From Clostridiales bacterium (GTDB taxonomy: Bacteria > Bacillota > Clostridia > Lachnospirales > Anaerotignaceae), in NCBI GenBank assembly GCA_021202325.1, contig JAJQDF010000168.1, forward strand, positions 1-9,013: a DNA stretch of 9,013 nucleotides. Direction: 5' to 3'. Under the pieces are notes generated by a model. It was not told the origin of the DNA, ran no database searches, and worked only from the letters and a program-made list of their open reading frames with translations. This document shows, one piece after another, positions 1 through 7,054 of this stretch. The stretch's first letter is position 1; each line of letters starts with the position of its first letter. A program made the translations under genes and the position numbers.

Positions 1-1
1 A

Positions 2-29
2 TTGACATATTGTAGATAGTGTATATAAT
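2..29 (+). promoter_or_regulatory. SigmaA promoter of the GntR-ABC exporter operon
   Basis: A perfect -35 box TTGACA lies at 2-7 and a perfect -10 box TATAAT at 24-29, separated by 16 bases, one short of the ideal 17. Transcription should start near 36, leaving a leader of about 40 bases before the GntR gene. The -10 box lies inside an inverted repeat, so a bound repressor would block RNA polymerase. The match is seen directly; activity is inferred. Confidence 0.85.
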
Positions 30-43
30 GAATATATACACTA
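17..43. promoter_or_regulatory. Perfect 11-bp inverted repeat, probable operator of the YtrA-type GntR repressor
   Basis: The left arm TAGTGTATATA (17-27) is the exact reverse complement of the right arm TATATACACTA (33-43), with a 5-base centre. It covers the -10 box and the expected transcription start. Read as AGTGTA (18-23), 13 bases, then TACACT (37-42), it agrees with the site I recall for Bacillus subtilis YtrA; that comparison is from memory. The next gene encodes a YtrA-subfamily protein, so autorepression is the simplest reading. Confidence 0.85.
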
Positions 44-75
44 AAACAAATTGATGACTTTTGCGGGGCGATTGA

Positions 76-450
76 ATGAACATAGTAATAAGCAATCGGG
101 ACGACAGGCCCATATATGAGCAAATAATGTCCCAGATAAAAAGACTGATAATTTCGGGAGAAATAAAGGAAGGGGAGCTTCTTCCGTCGATGCGTGCCCT
201 TGCCAAAGACCTGAGGGTTTCGGTAATAACGACAAAAAGAGCCTATGAAGAGCTGGAAAAAGACGGCTTTATAGTAACGGTGACCGGAAAGGGTTCTTTT
301 GCAGCCGAGCAGAACACCGAGGCCATAAGAGAGGAAAAGCTGAAGGAAATAGAGAATAAAATATACAGCATATGGGAGGAAGCCAAGCTTTGCGGAATAA
401 CCGCCGATGAGCTTAAAGAGGTTTTATCGATAATATGTGAGGAGGAATAA
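76..450 (+). CDS. GntR-family transcriptional repressor, YtrA subfamily
   Basis: This 124-residue protein is a short GntR regulator. A winged helix-turn-helix fills about residues 10-76, with the hallmark pattern PIYEQI (12-17), a LPSMRALAK helix (36-44), a recognition helix around 48-60 and the wing GFIVTVTGKGSF (64-75). Only about 48 mostly helical residues follow, with no large ligand-binding domain. This is typical of the YtrA subfamily, where the short tail mediates dimerisation. Such proteins usually repress their own operon with an adjacent ABC transporter and are relieved by cell-envelope stress, antibiotics or peptides. That fits here: the ATPase gene starts one base after this stop, and a perfect palindrome overlaps the promoter. 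The ribosome site is weak (GGGG at 65-68), consistent with low repressor levels. The inducer cannot be read from the sequence. Confidence 0.92.
   Translation: MNIVISNRDDRPIYEQIMSQIKRLIISGEIKEGELLPSMRALAKDLRVSVITTKRAYEELEKDGFIVTVTGKGSFAAEQNTEAIREEKLKEIENKIYSIWEEAKLCGITADELKEVLSIICEEE
439..445 (+). promoter_or_regulatory. Ribosome binding site that fixes the ABC ATPase start at 452
   Basis: GAGGAGG lies inside the last codons of the GntR gene, six bases before ATG 452. An in-frame GTG at 437 would overlap this site and add only MRRNN, which has no place in the family. The ATG at 452 is therefore preferred, and translation is likely coupled to the GntR gene. Confidence 0.8.
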
Positions 451-451
451 T

Positions 452-1297
452 ATGAATGCACTGGAGATAGACAGACTGACCAAAAGATACAGCAATTTTA
501 CTCTCGGCGAAGTATCCTTCTGCTTACCGGAGGGAACGATAATGGGATTTATAGGAGAAAACGGTGCCGGAAAAAGCACGGTTATAAATTTGATTACCGG
601 AGCGGTGAAAAAGGACAGCGGAACTATTAAGATATATGGCAAAAATACCGAAGAAATGAACAAGAGCGATTGGGAAGAAATAGGTACGGTAATAGCTGAA
701 TGCGGTTTTCCCTCCGAACTTAGGCTGCAGGATGTAAACAGCATACTTAAAAGCATATATAAAAATTGGGATGAAAGCAAATTTTTCTATTATACTGACA
801 GATTTTCACTGAATAAAAAAGGCCGTATCAAGGATTACTCAAGCGGTATGAAAATGAAGTTGGAAATAGCCATTGCCTTTTCCCACGGCGCCAAGATCCT
901 CATACTCGATGAGGCTACTAATGGCTTGGATCCATCGGCAAGGCTGGAAATATTGGACATGCTTATGGACTTCATACAGGATGAGAGATGTGCTGTACTT
1001 ATTTCATCCCATATAATCAGTGACTTGGAAAAGATATGTGACTATATCACTTTCATTCATGGAGGAAAAATACTGTTTTCCGAAGAAAAGGACAAACTCT
1101 TGGAAAAATATGTTGTAATAAATGCAGACGAAAAACAGATAGAGGAGCTGGACAAGCCGGCAATCGTGGCGATGGAAAGAACCAAATGGTCAACCAAGGC
1201 GATGGTTTTAAAGGATATGATACCGCAGGGCTTTGAAACAGAGAAAACAAATATAGAAGAAATAATGCTGTACCATATAAAGAGGGGTGCAAAATAA
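452..1297 (+). CDS. ABC transporter ATP-binding protein (YtrB/BcrA-like exporter ATPase)
   Basis: This 281-residue cytoplasmic ATPase powers the permease encoded next to it. The Walker A motif GENGAGKST is at residues 35-43, the signature motif at about 129-133, the Walker B aspartate and catalytic glutamate at D153/E154 in LILDEATNGLD, and the switch histidine at H187. The signature reads YSSGM rather than LSGGQ, a variant common in YtrB, BcrA and related exporters. The last 70 or so residues, after the core domain, are an accessory tail also usual in this group. The start follows a strong ribosome site at 439-445, one base after the GntR stop, and the stop overlaps the permease ATG (TAATG). 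With one ATPase and one permease gene, the working transporter should be a dimer of each. The substrate is unknown; antimicrobial peptides, cytolytic peptides or envelope compounds are precedents in GntR-linked systems such as Ytr and staphylococcal Pmt. Confidence 0.93.
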   Translation: MNALEIDRLTKRYSNFTLGEVSFCLPEGTIMGFIGENGAGKSTVINLITGAVKKDSGTIKIYGKNTEEMNKSDWEEIGTVIAECGFPSELRLQDVNSILKSIYKNWDESKFFYYTDRFSLNKKGRIKDYSSGMKMKLEIAIAFSHGAKILILDEATNGLDPSARLEILDMLMDFIQDERCAVLISSHIISDLEKICDYITFIHGGKILFSEEKDKLLEKYVVINADEKQIEELDKPAIVAMERTKWSTKAMVLKDMIPQGFETEKTNIEEIMLYHIKRGAK

Positions 1298-1944
1298 TGA
1301 TTGGAATAATGAAGAAGGATTTTATTCTTATAAAAAAACAGCTGCTTGTAGTTATAGCAATGCTTATTATTCATGCAGTTCTAATGGGAAGCCAAGCAAC
1401 AATGGATGGTTTTCAAGCAGGCAGTTTTTGTTTATATATAACAGCGTTTATGGGGATCCTGCCGGTGACAATACTCGGATATGATGAAAGACATGATTGG
1501 GGCAAATATGCTTCGGCAATGCCGGTGACGAGAAAGGAAAATGTTATTGCTAAGTTTTTGATTATGCTCATTCTGACCGCCCTTGCATTGGCTATATATA
1601 TGATATTTGCCGTTTTAATGGGAATAAAGAATTTGGGAGCAACGCTTATAATGGTTGGCGCAGTATCAATAATTTCAAGCTCGTTAATGCTGGCAATTTC
1701 CTATAAATTCGGAACGAGCAAGGCTGGGGTTATGTTTATAGGTCTGCTGCTTATAATGCTGTTGGTTATGTTTTTATTGATGGACGCTGAAATGGCTGAA
1801 CAGGCTAATAGCCTCAGCGTGGAAGGTGCTGTTTTCGGCGAAATGGGCGAAGTGCTTGTGCCAATGACGGTTGTTTTGGCTGTTGTGATATATATTGCCT
1901 GTATGCTGGTTTCCATACATATATATTCCAAAAAGGACTTTTGA
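1297..1944 (+). CDS. ABC-2 type permease with six transmembrane helices
   Basis: This 215-residue integral membrane protein forms the transport channel for the preceding ATPase. Hydrophobic segments are visible at about 16-31, 44-61, 85-109, 115-136, 144-162 and 187-209. The cytoplasmic loop at 62-80, with YDERHDWGKY followed by AMPVTRKE, matches the E...W...LPvsRkE pattern of the ABC2_membrane_5 group, the usual partner of GntR-linked ATPases. The short N-terminal start MIGIMKKDF and the C-terminal ending IYSKKDF are also typical. There is no extracellular domain; the loop between the last two helices (about 163-186) is the largest outside the helices and is acidic. The ATG overlaps the ATPase stop by one base, with GAGGGG upstream (1282-1287), and an intrinsic terminator follows, making this the last gene of the operon. 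The substrate cannot be inferred. Confidence 0.9.
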   Translation: MIGIMKKDFILIKKQLLVVIAMLIIHAVLMGSQATMDGFQAGSFCLYITAFMGILPVTILGYDERHDWGKYASAMPVTRKENVIAKFLIMLILTALALAIYMIFAVLMGIKNLGATLIMVGAVSIISSSLMLAISYKFGTSKAGVMFIGLLLIMLLVMFLLMDAEMAEQANSLSVEGAVFGEMGEVLVPMTVVLAVVIYIACMLVSIHIYSKKDF

Positions 1945-1967
1945 GAAGAAGCAGGCAATGTGAATTT

Positions 1968-2020
1968 AAGACGTTTGCGGAAGATTAAGTTTTACGAGCG
2001 TCTTTTTTATTTTGTTTTTA
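1968..2020 (+). terminator. Intrinsic terminator of the GntR-ABC exporter operon
   Basis: The left arm AAGACGTTTG (1968-1977) pairs with CGAGCGTCTT (1995-2004) in a 10-bp stem that includes two G-T wobbles, with a 17-base loop. A T-rich run follows from 2001 to 2019. It lies 24 bases after the permease stop and ends the exporter operon. The loop is large, so efficiency may be moderate. Confidence 0.75.
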
Positions 2021-2025
2021 TATTG

Positions 2026-2031
2026 TATAAT
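2026..2031 (+). promoter_or_regulatory. Probable -10 box of the lysR-sbcD-sbcC promoter
   Basis: A perfect TATAAT lies 55 bases before the lysR ATG. At the proper distance upstream there is only the T-run of the preceding terminator, so no good -35 box is visible. Transcription would start near 2038. A weak core promoter is consistent with one that needs an activator such as LysR, but that is inference. Confidence 0.5.
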
Positions 2032-2033
2032 TA

Positions 2034-2052
2034 GATTTAATAGTGGATTTAA
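2034..2052. repeat. Two GATTTAA direct repeats in the lysR leader
   Basis: GATTTAA occurs at 2034-2040 and again at 2046-2052, a 12-base period close to one DNA turn. The pair sits at and just after the expected transcription start of lysR. It could be a regulator site, but the sequence is AT-rich and chance is a real alternative. Confidence 0.3.
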
Positions 2053-2086
2053 GAAATATAAACTAACTTTATAAACGGAGGGCATT

Positions 2087-2986
2087 ATGGAAACCGGTAT
2101 TTCTCTTGATTCCTACAAAATTTTCTGTACCGTTGTTAAGACGGGAAATATGTCGGCAGCGGCAAAGGAACTGTATATATCACAGCCGGCGGTGAGCATG
2201 GCAGTAAAACAGCTGGAAGAAAAGCTTGGCAGTCCCCTTTTGGTGCGAACGACGAAGGGTGTCAGGCTTACTCCCGAGGGTGAGGTGCTATACCGCTATC
2301 TTGATATGGCGCTGAATATGGTTAAGACGGCGGAGCACAAATATTATGAGATGGCTAACCTTGAAAAGGGAGAGGTACGCATAGGCGCCAGTGATATCGT
2401 CATAAGCGGCTACCTTATGCCCTATATCGAAAAATACAGCAGTGAACATTCTGATATACGAATAAAGGTTGTGAACAAAACAACATATGAATCATTGGAG
2501 ATGATGAAAAGGGGAGTAATAGACCTCTGCTTTGTCAATTTGCCCATAGAGCACAACGAGGAAATGGAAATAACAAAATGCCTGGAAATACACGACTGCC
2601 TCATTGGCGGAACAAAATACAAAGATCTAGCAAACAGAGGCTTGAAGCTGGCGGAGCTTTTGGATTATCCCCTTCTGCTTTTGGAGGATATGAGCAACAC
2701 AAGAAAACAGCTGGATAAGTTTGCGGCGGAAAACGGCATAAAGTTTAAGCCGATAATTGAGCTTGCAAGCTATGACCTGCTTATACAATTCGCTAAGATT
2801 AATTTGGGACTTACATTCATAATAAGGGAATTTGATAATAAGGCCATTGACAATGCCAATTTGTTTGAAATACCCGTAGAGCCCAATCTTCCTACAAGGT
2901 ATGTCGGCCTTGTCAGACTGAAAAACGGGGCGCTGTCCTATGCGGCAAAAAAATTTGTGGAAATGCTCGGATTGGAGGAACAATGA
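2087..2986 (+). CDS. LysR-family transcriptional regulator
   Basis: This 299-residue protein has the standard LysR layout and length. The N-terminal winged helix-turn-helix spans about residues 7-65, with the helices AAAKELYISQPAVSMAVKQL (24-43) and then LGSPLLVRTTKGVRLTPEG. A linker helix runs to about 92, and a periplasmic-binding-protein-like effector domain from about 94 (GEVRIGASD) to the end. The protein would bind DNA as a tetramer and respond to a small metabolite in the cleft, which I cannot identify. The ATG at 2087 follows GGAGGG at 2077-2082. Unusually, this gene is the first of an operon: its TGA overlaps the sbcD start, so the regulator and the nuclease subunits should be co-transcribed. 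LysR genes are more often divergent from their targets. It might regulate its own operon or genes elsewhere. Confidence 0.93.
   Translation: METGISLDSYKIFCTVVKTGNMSAAAKELYISQPAVSMAVKQLEEKLGSPLLVRTTKGVRLTPEGEVLYRYLDMALNMVKTAEHKYYEMANLEKGEVRIGASDIVISGYLMPYIEKYSSEHSDIRIKVVNKTTYESLEMMKRGVIDLCFVNLPIEHNEEMEITKCLEIHDCLIGGTKYKDLANRGLKLAELLDYPLLLLEDMSNTRKQLDKFAAENGIKFKPIIELASYDLLIQFAKINLGLTFIIREFDNKAIDNANLFEIPVEPNLPTRYVGLVRLKNGALSYAAKKFVEMLGLEEQ
2974..2978 (+). promoter_or_regulatory. Ribosome binding site of sbcD
   Basis: GGAGG lies in the last lysR codons. Two adjacent ATG codons are possible starts: 2983, with a 4-base gap, and 2986, with a 7-base gap. The longer gap is closer to the optimum and gives the family-typical N-terminus MKILHTSDWHLGK, so 2986 is preferred. 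The two options differ by one residue. Confidence 0.65.
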
Positions 2987-4188
2987 TGAAAATACTGCAT
3001 ACATCCGACTGGCACCTGGGAAAGACATTGGAAACAAGAACAAGATACGAGGAACAGCAGAAATTTATTGATGAGATCGGCGAAATTTGCGACAGAGAAC
3101 ATATAGATGTGATAATACTTTCGGGAGATGTATATGACACATCAAATCCCCCGGCCGCTGCAGAGGAAATGTTTTTCAATTCGGCTACAGCCTTGGCAAA
3201 AAACGGCCAAAGACCTGTTATTGTAATTGCCGGAAACCACGACAGTCCCGACAGGCTCATGGCGGCTTCGGAAATACTCCGTCCTTACGGCGTATTTGTA
3301 CTCGGCAGACCTAAGGACAAAATACCGGAGATGTCCTTTGTTAGCTATACAATAAAGACAGACGAAAACGGTGCTGTAGCCGTTGATATGAACGGCGAAA
3401 AAGCCGTAATTGCAGCTCTGCCCTATGTCAGTGACAGGCGAATTGATGAAATAATCGGTCAGACAGGTGAGGATGAGGAAAATGCCGTCAGCTATTCCGA
3501 AAAGGTGAAGGAACTTCTCGGGAAAATGGCCGAGAGTTTTTCTGATGATACAATAAACATTGTTTCCGCCCATCTGTATACGGTCGGCGGCGAAGAGAGC
3601 GGAAGCGAACGAAGTATTCAGCTCGGCGGAAGCTATTCCGTGGGGGCAGATGCCTTCCCAGAAAAAGCCCAGTATATAGCCCTTGGACATTTGCACAGGC
3701 CGCAGACTGTTCCGGGACTTGGCAGAAAGGCCTATTACTGCGGCTCTCCATTAGGCTACAGCAGAGATGAGGCGGCCTATGCAAAGGCTGTAAATATAGT
3801 GAGCCTGAAAGCAGGGGAACAAGCCGAAATTGAAAAAATTCCATTGAGTTGTATAAAGCCCATAGAAATACTGAAATGCACATCAATCGAGGATGCCATG
3901 GAAAAATGCGGAGCTGAGAAGGACAGAGAAAGCTATATTTACCTGGAAATAGAGGCCGACAGGCCGCTTTCTATGGAAGAAATACGAAAGCTGAAATCGC
4001 TTAAGGCCGACATAATGGACATAAGGGTTATACTTGGGGAAACCGATACCGTGGCAGCGGAGGAAAGGGAAAGGCTGACATTGAAGGACAGCTTCATTGA
4101 TTTTTATAAAAAATACCGTTCCGCCGAACCCGACGGCGAGCTCATTGAGCTTTTCCTGTCGGTCATGGGAGAGGAGGAAGTGCTGTGA
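2986..4188 (+). CDS. sbcD: Exonuclease SbcCD, subunit SbcD (Mre11-like nuclease)
   Basis: This 400-residue protein is the nuclease subunit of the SbcCD complex, which with SbcC cuts DNA hairpins and degrades blocked or unprotected double-strand ends. All metal-binding motifs of the Mre11 phosphoesterase fold are present: D8 and H10 (SDWHLG), D48 (GDVYD), N84-H85-D86 (GNHDS), H196 (SAHLYTVGG), and H235 and H237 (GHLH). These residues bind the two Mn2+ ions. The region after about 280 forms the capping and SbcC-binding part. The length equals that of the E. coli protein. The gene overlaps lysR upstream by one base and sbcC downstream by four bases (GTGA), so stoichiometric production with SbcC through translational coupling is expected. 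An alternative ATG at 2983 would add one methionine. I see no truncation or missing catalytic residue. Confidence 0.97.
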   Translation: MKILHTSDWHLGKTLETRTRYEEQQKFIDEIGEICDREHIDVIILSGDVYDTSNPPAAAEEMFFNSATALAKNGQRPVIVIAGNHDSPDRLMAASEILRPYGVFVLGRPKDKIPEMSFVSYTIKTDENGAVAVDMNGEKAVIAALPYVSDRRIDEIIGQTGEDEENAVSYSEKVKELLGKMAESFSDDTINIVSAHLYTVGGEESGSERSIQLGGSYSVGADAFPEKAQYIALGHLHRPQTVPGLGRKAYYCGSPLGYSRDEAAYAKAVNIVSLKAGEQAEIEKIPLSCIKPIEILKCTSIEDAMEKCGAEKDRESYIYLEIEADRPLSMEEIRKLKSLKADIMDIRVILGETDTVAAEERERLTLKDSFIDFYKKYRSAEPDGELIELFLSVMGEEEVL

Positions 4189-6872
4189 GGCCAATAGAAC
4201 TTAAAATAAAAGGCATAAACAGCTTTGTCGAGGAACAGACCGTAGATTTTGATAGGCTTACAAAAGACGGCCTTTTCGGCATAGTCGGCGACACCGTAAG
4301 CGGAAAAAGCTCCGTTCTCGATGCCATGACCATAGCACTATACGGTGAGCTTTCAAAAAATACAAACGAATTTATAAATAAGGAGTCCAACTCGGCTTCA
4401 GTTGTATTTGATTTTGCCGTGGAGGAAAACGGGGCAGAAACCGTATACAGGGCGGAAAGAACATTCAAAAGGACATCCACAAAGGAATGTGTGCCTTCTC
4501 TGGCAAGGCTCTCGAAGCAAAGCGGCGAGGTAATAGCCGATAAAATAAGGGATGTAAACAAGGCGGCAGAAGCACTGATAGGACTGTCCTATGACGATTT
4601 CACAAGGACGGTGGTACTGCCTCAAGGAAAGTTCAGCGAATTCCTGAACCTGAAAGGTGCCGAAAGACGGTCAATGCTGGAAAGGATATTTGCACTGGAA
4701 AAGTACGGCTCGGCACTGGCGCAGAGGCTTAAAGGAGAAAGGCTGGAAACCGGCGGCGAGCTGAATGCGGTAACATCTAAAATGGAGGTCTATGGCGATA
4801 TAAGCCGTGAGCTGTGCAGCATTAAGGAAAAGGAACTTACAGTAGCCAAGGAAGAAGCCCTAAAAGCGGCGGCAGTGCTTGAGAAGACAAAAAAGCGTGC
4901 GGCCGAGGCCGAGAAAATAGCCGATTTGGAAGGCAAGCTTAAAAAGCAGACGGAGGACATAGCCGAAATAGAGAAGGAAAGAAAAAGCGTAGATGATTTT
5001 GCCCAAAGAATGAATATAGAGGCCACAATAGAGGGCTTAACCGAGACTGCCGGAACATATAAGCAGGCAATAAAGCTTTTGGCGGAGATTGAGGAAGCCG
5101 AGGGAAAAATATCCCTTCTAAAGAAAACGACCAACGGCCTGAAGCAGAAATATGTAAGCTTGAAGGCTGACAAAAAACGCCTTGAAGAGGAAGAAATAAA
5201 GAATGCCGAGGCCGTAAAGGAGGCGGAAAAGCTTAGGGAGAAGCTTTCTGCCGAGCGGAGCAAGGACATGGTGGAGCTTATTAAGGGCGGGGACAGGCTG
5301 AAGGAACTTCGTGAAAAGGGCTTTTCGGCAAAGGAAGCATATACAAAGCAAAGACAACTGTTCATAGAGATAAACGAGCTTTTGGCCGCCATAAAGGAAG
5401 AAAACGAAAAGCTGGAACAGCTGAACAAAAAACACGACGAAACGGAAGCGCTTAAGCTGGAAAACGACAAATCTATAGAGAATGCCGAAAACAGTCTTAC
5501 TGCCATGAGGGACAAAAATATGGCGGCGGTTTTGGCCAAAAATCTCAAGGAGGGCGAAATGTGTCCTGTCTGCGGTTCAAGGGAGCATCCCAATATAGCC
5601 GAGGACATTGAGGATACATTGAAGGATGCCCTTGAAAAAAGCATTAAGGAGCTTAAAGAAAAGGGCAAGTCACTGGAAAAGAGCCTGACAAAGATAAAGG
5701 CCGACATAGCCGCATCCAAAAAGCTGATAGAAACCAAAACTGCCGAAAAGGAGAAAAAAGAGGCAGATACCAAAGGGGTAAAGCTTGATAAGCTTAAAGC
5801 CGACCTTGAAAAGCTTGTTGAGGAATACCGAGCCGAAGAAAAGCTGGATGCAGAGAGAAAGAAAGCCCAAGAGAAAGAGAAAAACTATCTTGATGCAGAA
5901 AAGGCGGAAAAAGCCGTAAGAAAGAAGGCAGAGGAGCTTGCGGAAAAGGCAAGACAGACTGACAGGGATCTGGCCGACTGCGAGGCCGAAGGAAAGATAG
6001 CATCGGCGGAACTGAAACGCATGGAAACCGAGAGAGAAATAAAAGCGGCTGAGGTAAACAAAGCTGGCGGAGACAACTCTCCGGCTGCACTTTTGAAGGA
6101 AACCGAGAATGCCATAGAGATAATGAATAACTATTCCAGACGAAAAAATCTTGCCGAGGACAATATTAAAAGGCTGAATGATGAGCTGGGCGGACGAAGG
6201 CTTGAGGCTGGCGAGCTGGACAGGATAAGGACAGAGCTTAAAAACAGCGAGGATATGAGGGAAGCCAAGTCCAATGAAATAGCCGTAAGGGAAAAGGAAT
6301 TGGCGCAGATGAAAGATAATCTTGTTACACTGGCGGATCTGAAAAAGGAAGAAAAACAGCTTAGGAAACGCCATGATATGCTTTTAGAGCTTTCCAAGCT
6401 GACCGAGGGCAACCGTTTTGTGGAATACATGGCCGAAAACAGCCTGAAATATATTGCCGCAGATGCCTCCGTCAGGCTGAAAAACATAAGCGGCGGAAGG
6501 TATGCACTGGAGCTTTTGGACGGCGAGTTCATTATAAGGGATGATTTCTGCGGAGGCATAAGAAGAAGGCCGGCTACACTGTCCGGCGGGGAAACATTTT
6601 TGACATCATTTGCGTTGGCGCTCTCCCTTTCTGATAGGATACAGATGAAAAACAGCGCTTCGCTGAAATTCTTCTTCCTGGATGAGGGCTTTGGTACGTT
6701 GGACAAAAATACACTGGATGTAGTAATGAAATCTCTGGAAACCCTTTGCCAAAGCGGCATGAAGGTCGGCCTCATTACCCATGTTGAGGAGGTAAAGGAC
6801 AGACTTCCCGTAAGGCTCTATGTCACAGGGGCGGTTCCCGGAGAGCATGGCACAAGAGTGCGCATAGGCTGA
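4185..6872 (+). CDS. sbcC: Exonuclease SbcCD, subunit SbcC (Rad50-like SMC ATPase)
   Basis: This 895-residue protein is the ATP-driven arm of SbcCD, clamping DNA and controlling SbcD. The layout is a split ATPase joined by a long antiparallel coiled coil. The Walker A motif is at residues 35-42, the Q-loop at Q147 (VVLPQGKFSEFL), charged coiled-coil arms at about 190-450 and 480-730, and the zinc hook C460-P-V-C463 in the middle, where two SbcC molecules join through zinc. The C-terminal half carries the signature LSGGE (799-803), Walker B D833/E834, the D-loop GTLD (837-840) and a switch histidine H866. The start is GTG at 4185 (MRPIELKIKG, typical of the family), seven bases after AGGAGG at 4172-4177 and overlapping the sbcD stop. 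The protein is shorter than E. coli SbcC (about 1050 residues), probably through shorter arms. Walker A reads GDTVSGKS; position 38 is Val, where relatives usually have Gly. No terminator is obvious downstream. Confidence 0.97.
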   Translation: MRPIELKIKGINSFVEEQTVDFDRLTKDGLFGIVGDTVSGKSSVLDAMTIALYGELSKNTNEFINKESNSASVVFDFAVEENGAETVYRAERTFKRTSTKECVPSLARLSKQSGEVIADKIRDVNKAAEALIGLSYDDFTRTVVLPQGKFSEFLNLKGAERRSMLERIFALEKYGSALAQRLKGERLETGGELNAVTSKMEVYGDISRELCSIKEKELTVAKEEALKAAAVLEKTKKRAAEAEKIADLEGKLKKQTEDIAEIEKERKSVDDFAQRMNIEATIEGLTETAGTYKQAIKLLAEIEEAEGKISLLKKTTNGLKQKYVSLKADKKRLEEEEIKNAEAVKEAEKLREKLSAERSKDMVELIKGGDRLKELREKGFSAKEAYTKQRQLFIEINELLAAIKEENEKLEQLNKKHDETEALKLENDKSIENAENSLTAMRDKNMAAVLAKNLKEGEMCPVCGSREHPNIAEDIEDTLKDALEKSIKELKEKGKSLEKSLTKIKADIAASKKLIETKTAEKEKKEADTKGVKLDKLKADLEKLVEEYRAEEKLDAERKKAQEKEKNYLDAEKAEKAVRKKAEELAEKARQTDRDLADCEAEGKIASAELKRMETEREIKAAEVNKAGGDNSPAALLKETENAIEIMNNYSRRKNLAEDNIKRLNDELGGRRLEAGELDRIRTELKNSEDMREAKSNEIAVREKELAQMKDNLVTLADLKKEEKQLRKRHDMLLELSKLTEGNRFVEYMAENSLKYIAADASVRLKNISGGRYALELLDGEFIIRDDFCGGIRRRPATLSGGETFLTSFALALSLSDRIQMKNSASLKFFFLDEGFGTLDKNTLDVVMKSLETLCQSGMKVGLITHVEEVKDRLPVRLYVTGAVPGEHGTRVRIG

Positions 6873-6924
6873 TTGATGTGCTATTTAAGATTTCGATTCA
6901 GACTTTAATTAATATAGACAAACC

Positions 6925-6936
6925 ATTTTATAAAAT
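6925..6936. repeat. 12-bp perfect palindrome upstream of the CoA-transferase family gene
   Basis: ATTTTATAAAAT is its own reverse complement. It lies in the 189-base gap between sbcC and the next gene, about 54 bases before the -35 box. It could be part of a regulator site, but pure A/T palindromes arise easily by chance. A looser ATGT-N4-ACAT pair follows at 6945-6956. Apart from these and the promoter I see nothing in this gap. Confidence 0.25.
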
Positions 6937-6989
6937 TAGTCATGATGTTATTACATTATGATGAAATCTGTATTTTGGCTGAATTACCG

Positions 6990-7018
6990 TTGAAATTCCC
7001 TTTTTGGGACATTAAAAT
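6990..7018 (+). promoter_or_regulatory. SigmaA promoter of the CoA-transferase family gene
   Basis: TTGAAA (6990-6995) and TAAAAT (7013-7018) are separated by the ideal 17 bases, each one mismatch from consensus. Transcription should begin near 7025, about 37 bases before the ATG at 7062. This supports the short start of the downstream gene, because the longer frame beginning at 6942 would start upstream of this promoter. Confidence 0.75.
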
Positions 7019-7048
7019 AAAAGTATGTTTGTTACTACATTTAATGAC

Positions 7049-7054
7049 AGGAGG
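7049..7054 (+). promoter_or_regulatory. Ribosome binding site that fixes the CoA-transferase family start at 7062
   Basis: AGGAGG is a perfect match and lies seven bases before ATG 7062. The reading frame is open for 40 more codons upstream to ATG 6942, but no comparable site precedes that ATG, and the protein family begins at the 7062 methionine. Confidence 0.85.

Noticed and set aside
437..451. GTG start at 437 for the ABC ATPase
   Set aside because: It would use codons made of the ribosome binding site itself and adds five residues without family support; ATG 452 is correctly spaced.
3142..3886. Antisense open frames opposite sbcD
   Set aside because: They lie wholly within a well-supported nuclease gene, and their translations resemble no protein family.
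4790..5773. Long antisense open frame opposite sbcC, about 327 codons, and others at 5670-6374 and 6131-6775
   Set aside because: Their Ser/Phe-rich translations mirror the Lys/Glu/Ala-rich coiled coil and other coding sequence on the + strand, and they have no recognisable domain.
5160..5950. Repeated AAGCTTGA/AAAAGCT-like segments in sbcC as a possible DNA repeat array
   Set aside because: They are irregular and reflect heptad Lys-Leu-Glu codons of the coiled coil, not a repeat array.
6873..6924. Possible terminator directly after sbcC
   Set aside because: No GC-containing stem followed by a T-run is visible; the stretch is only AT-rich.
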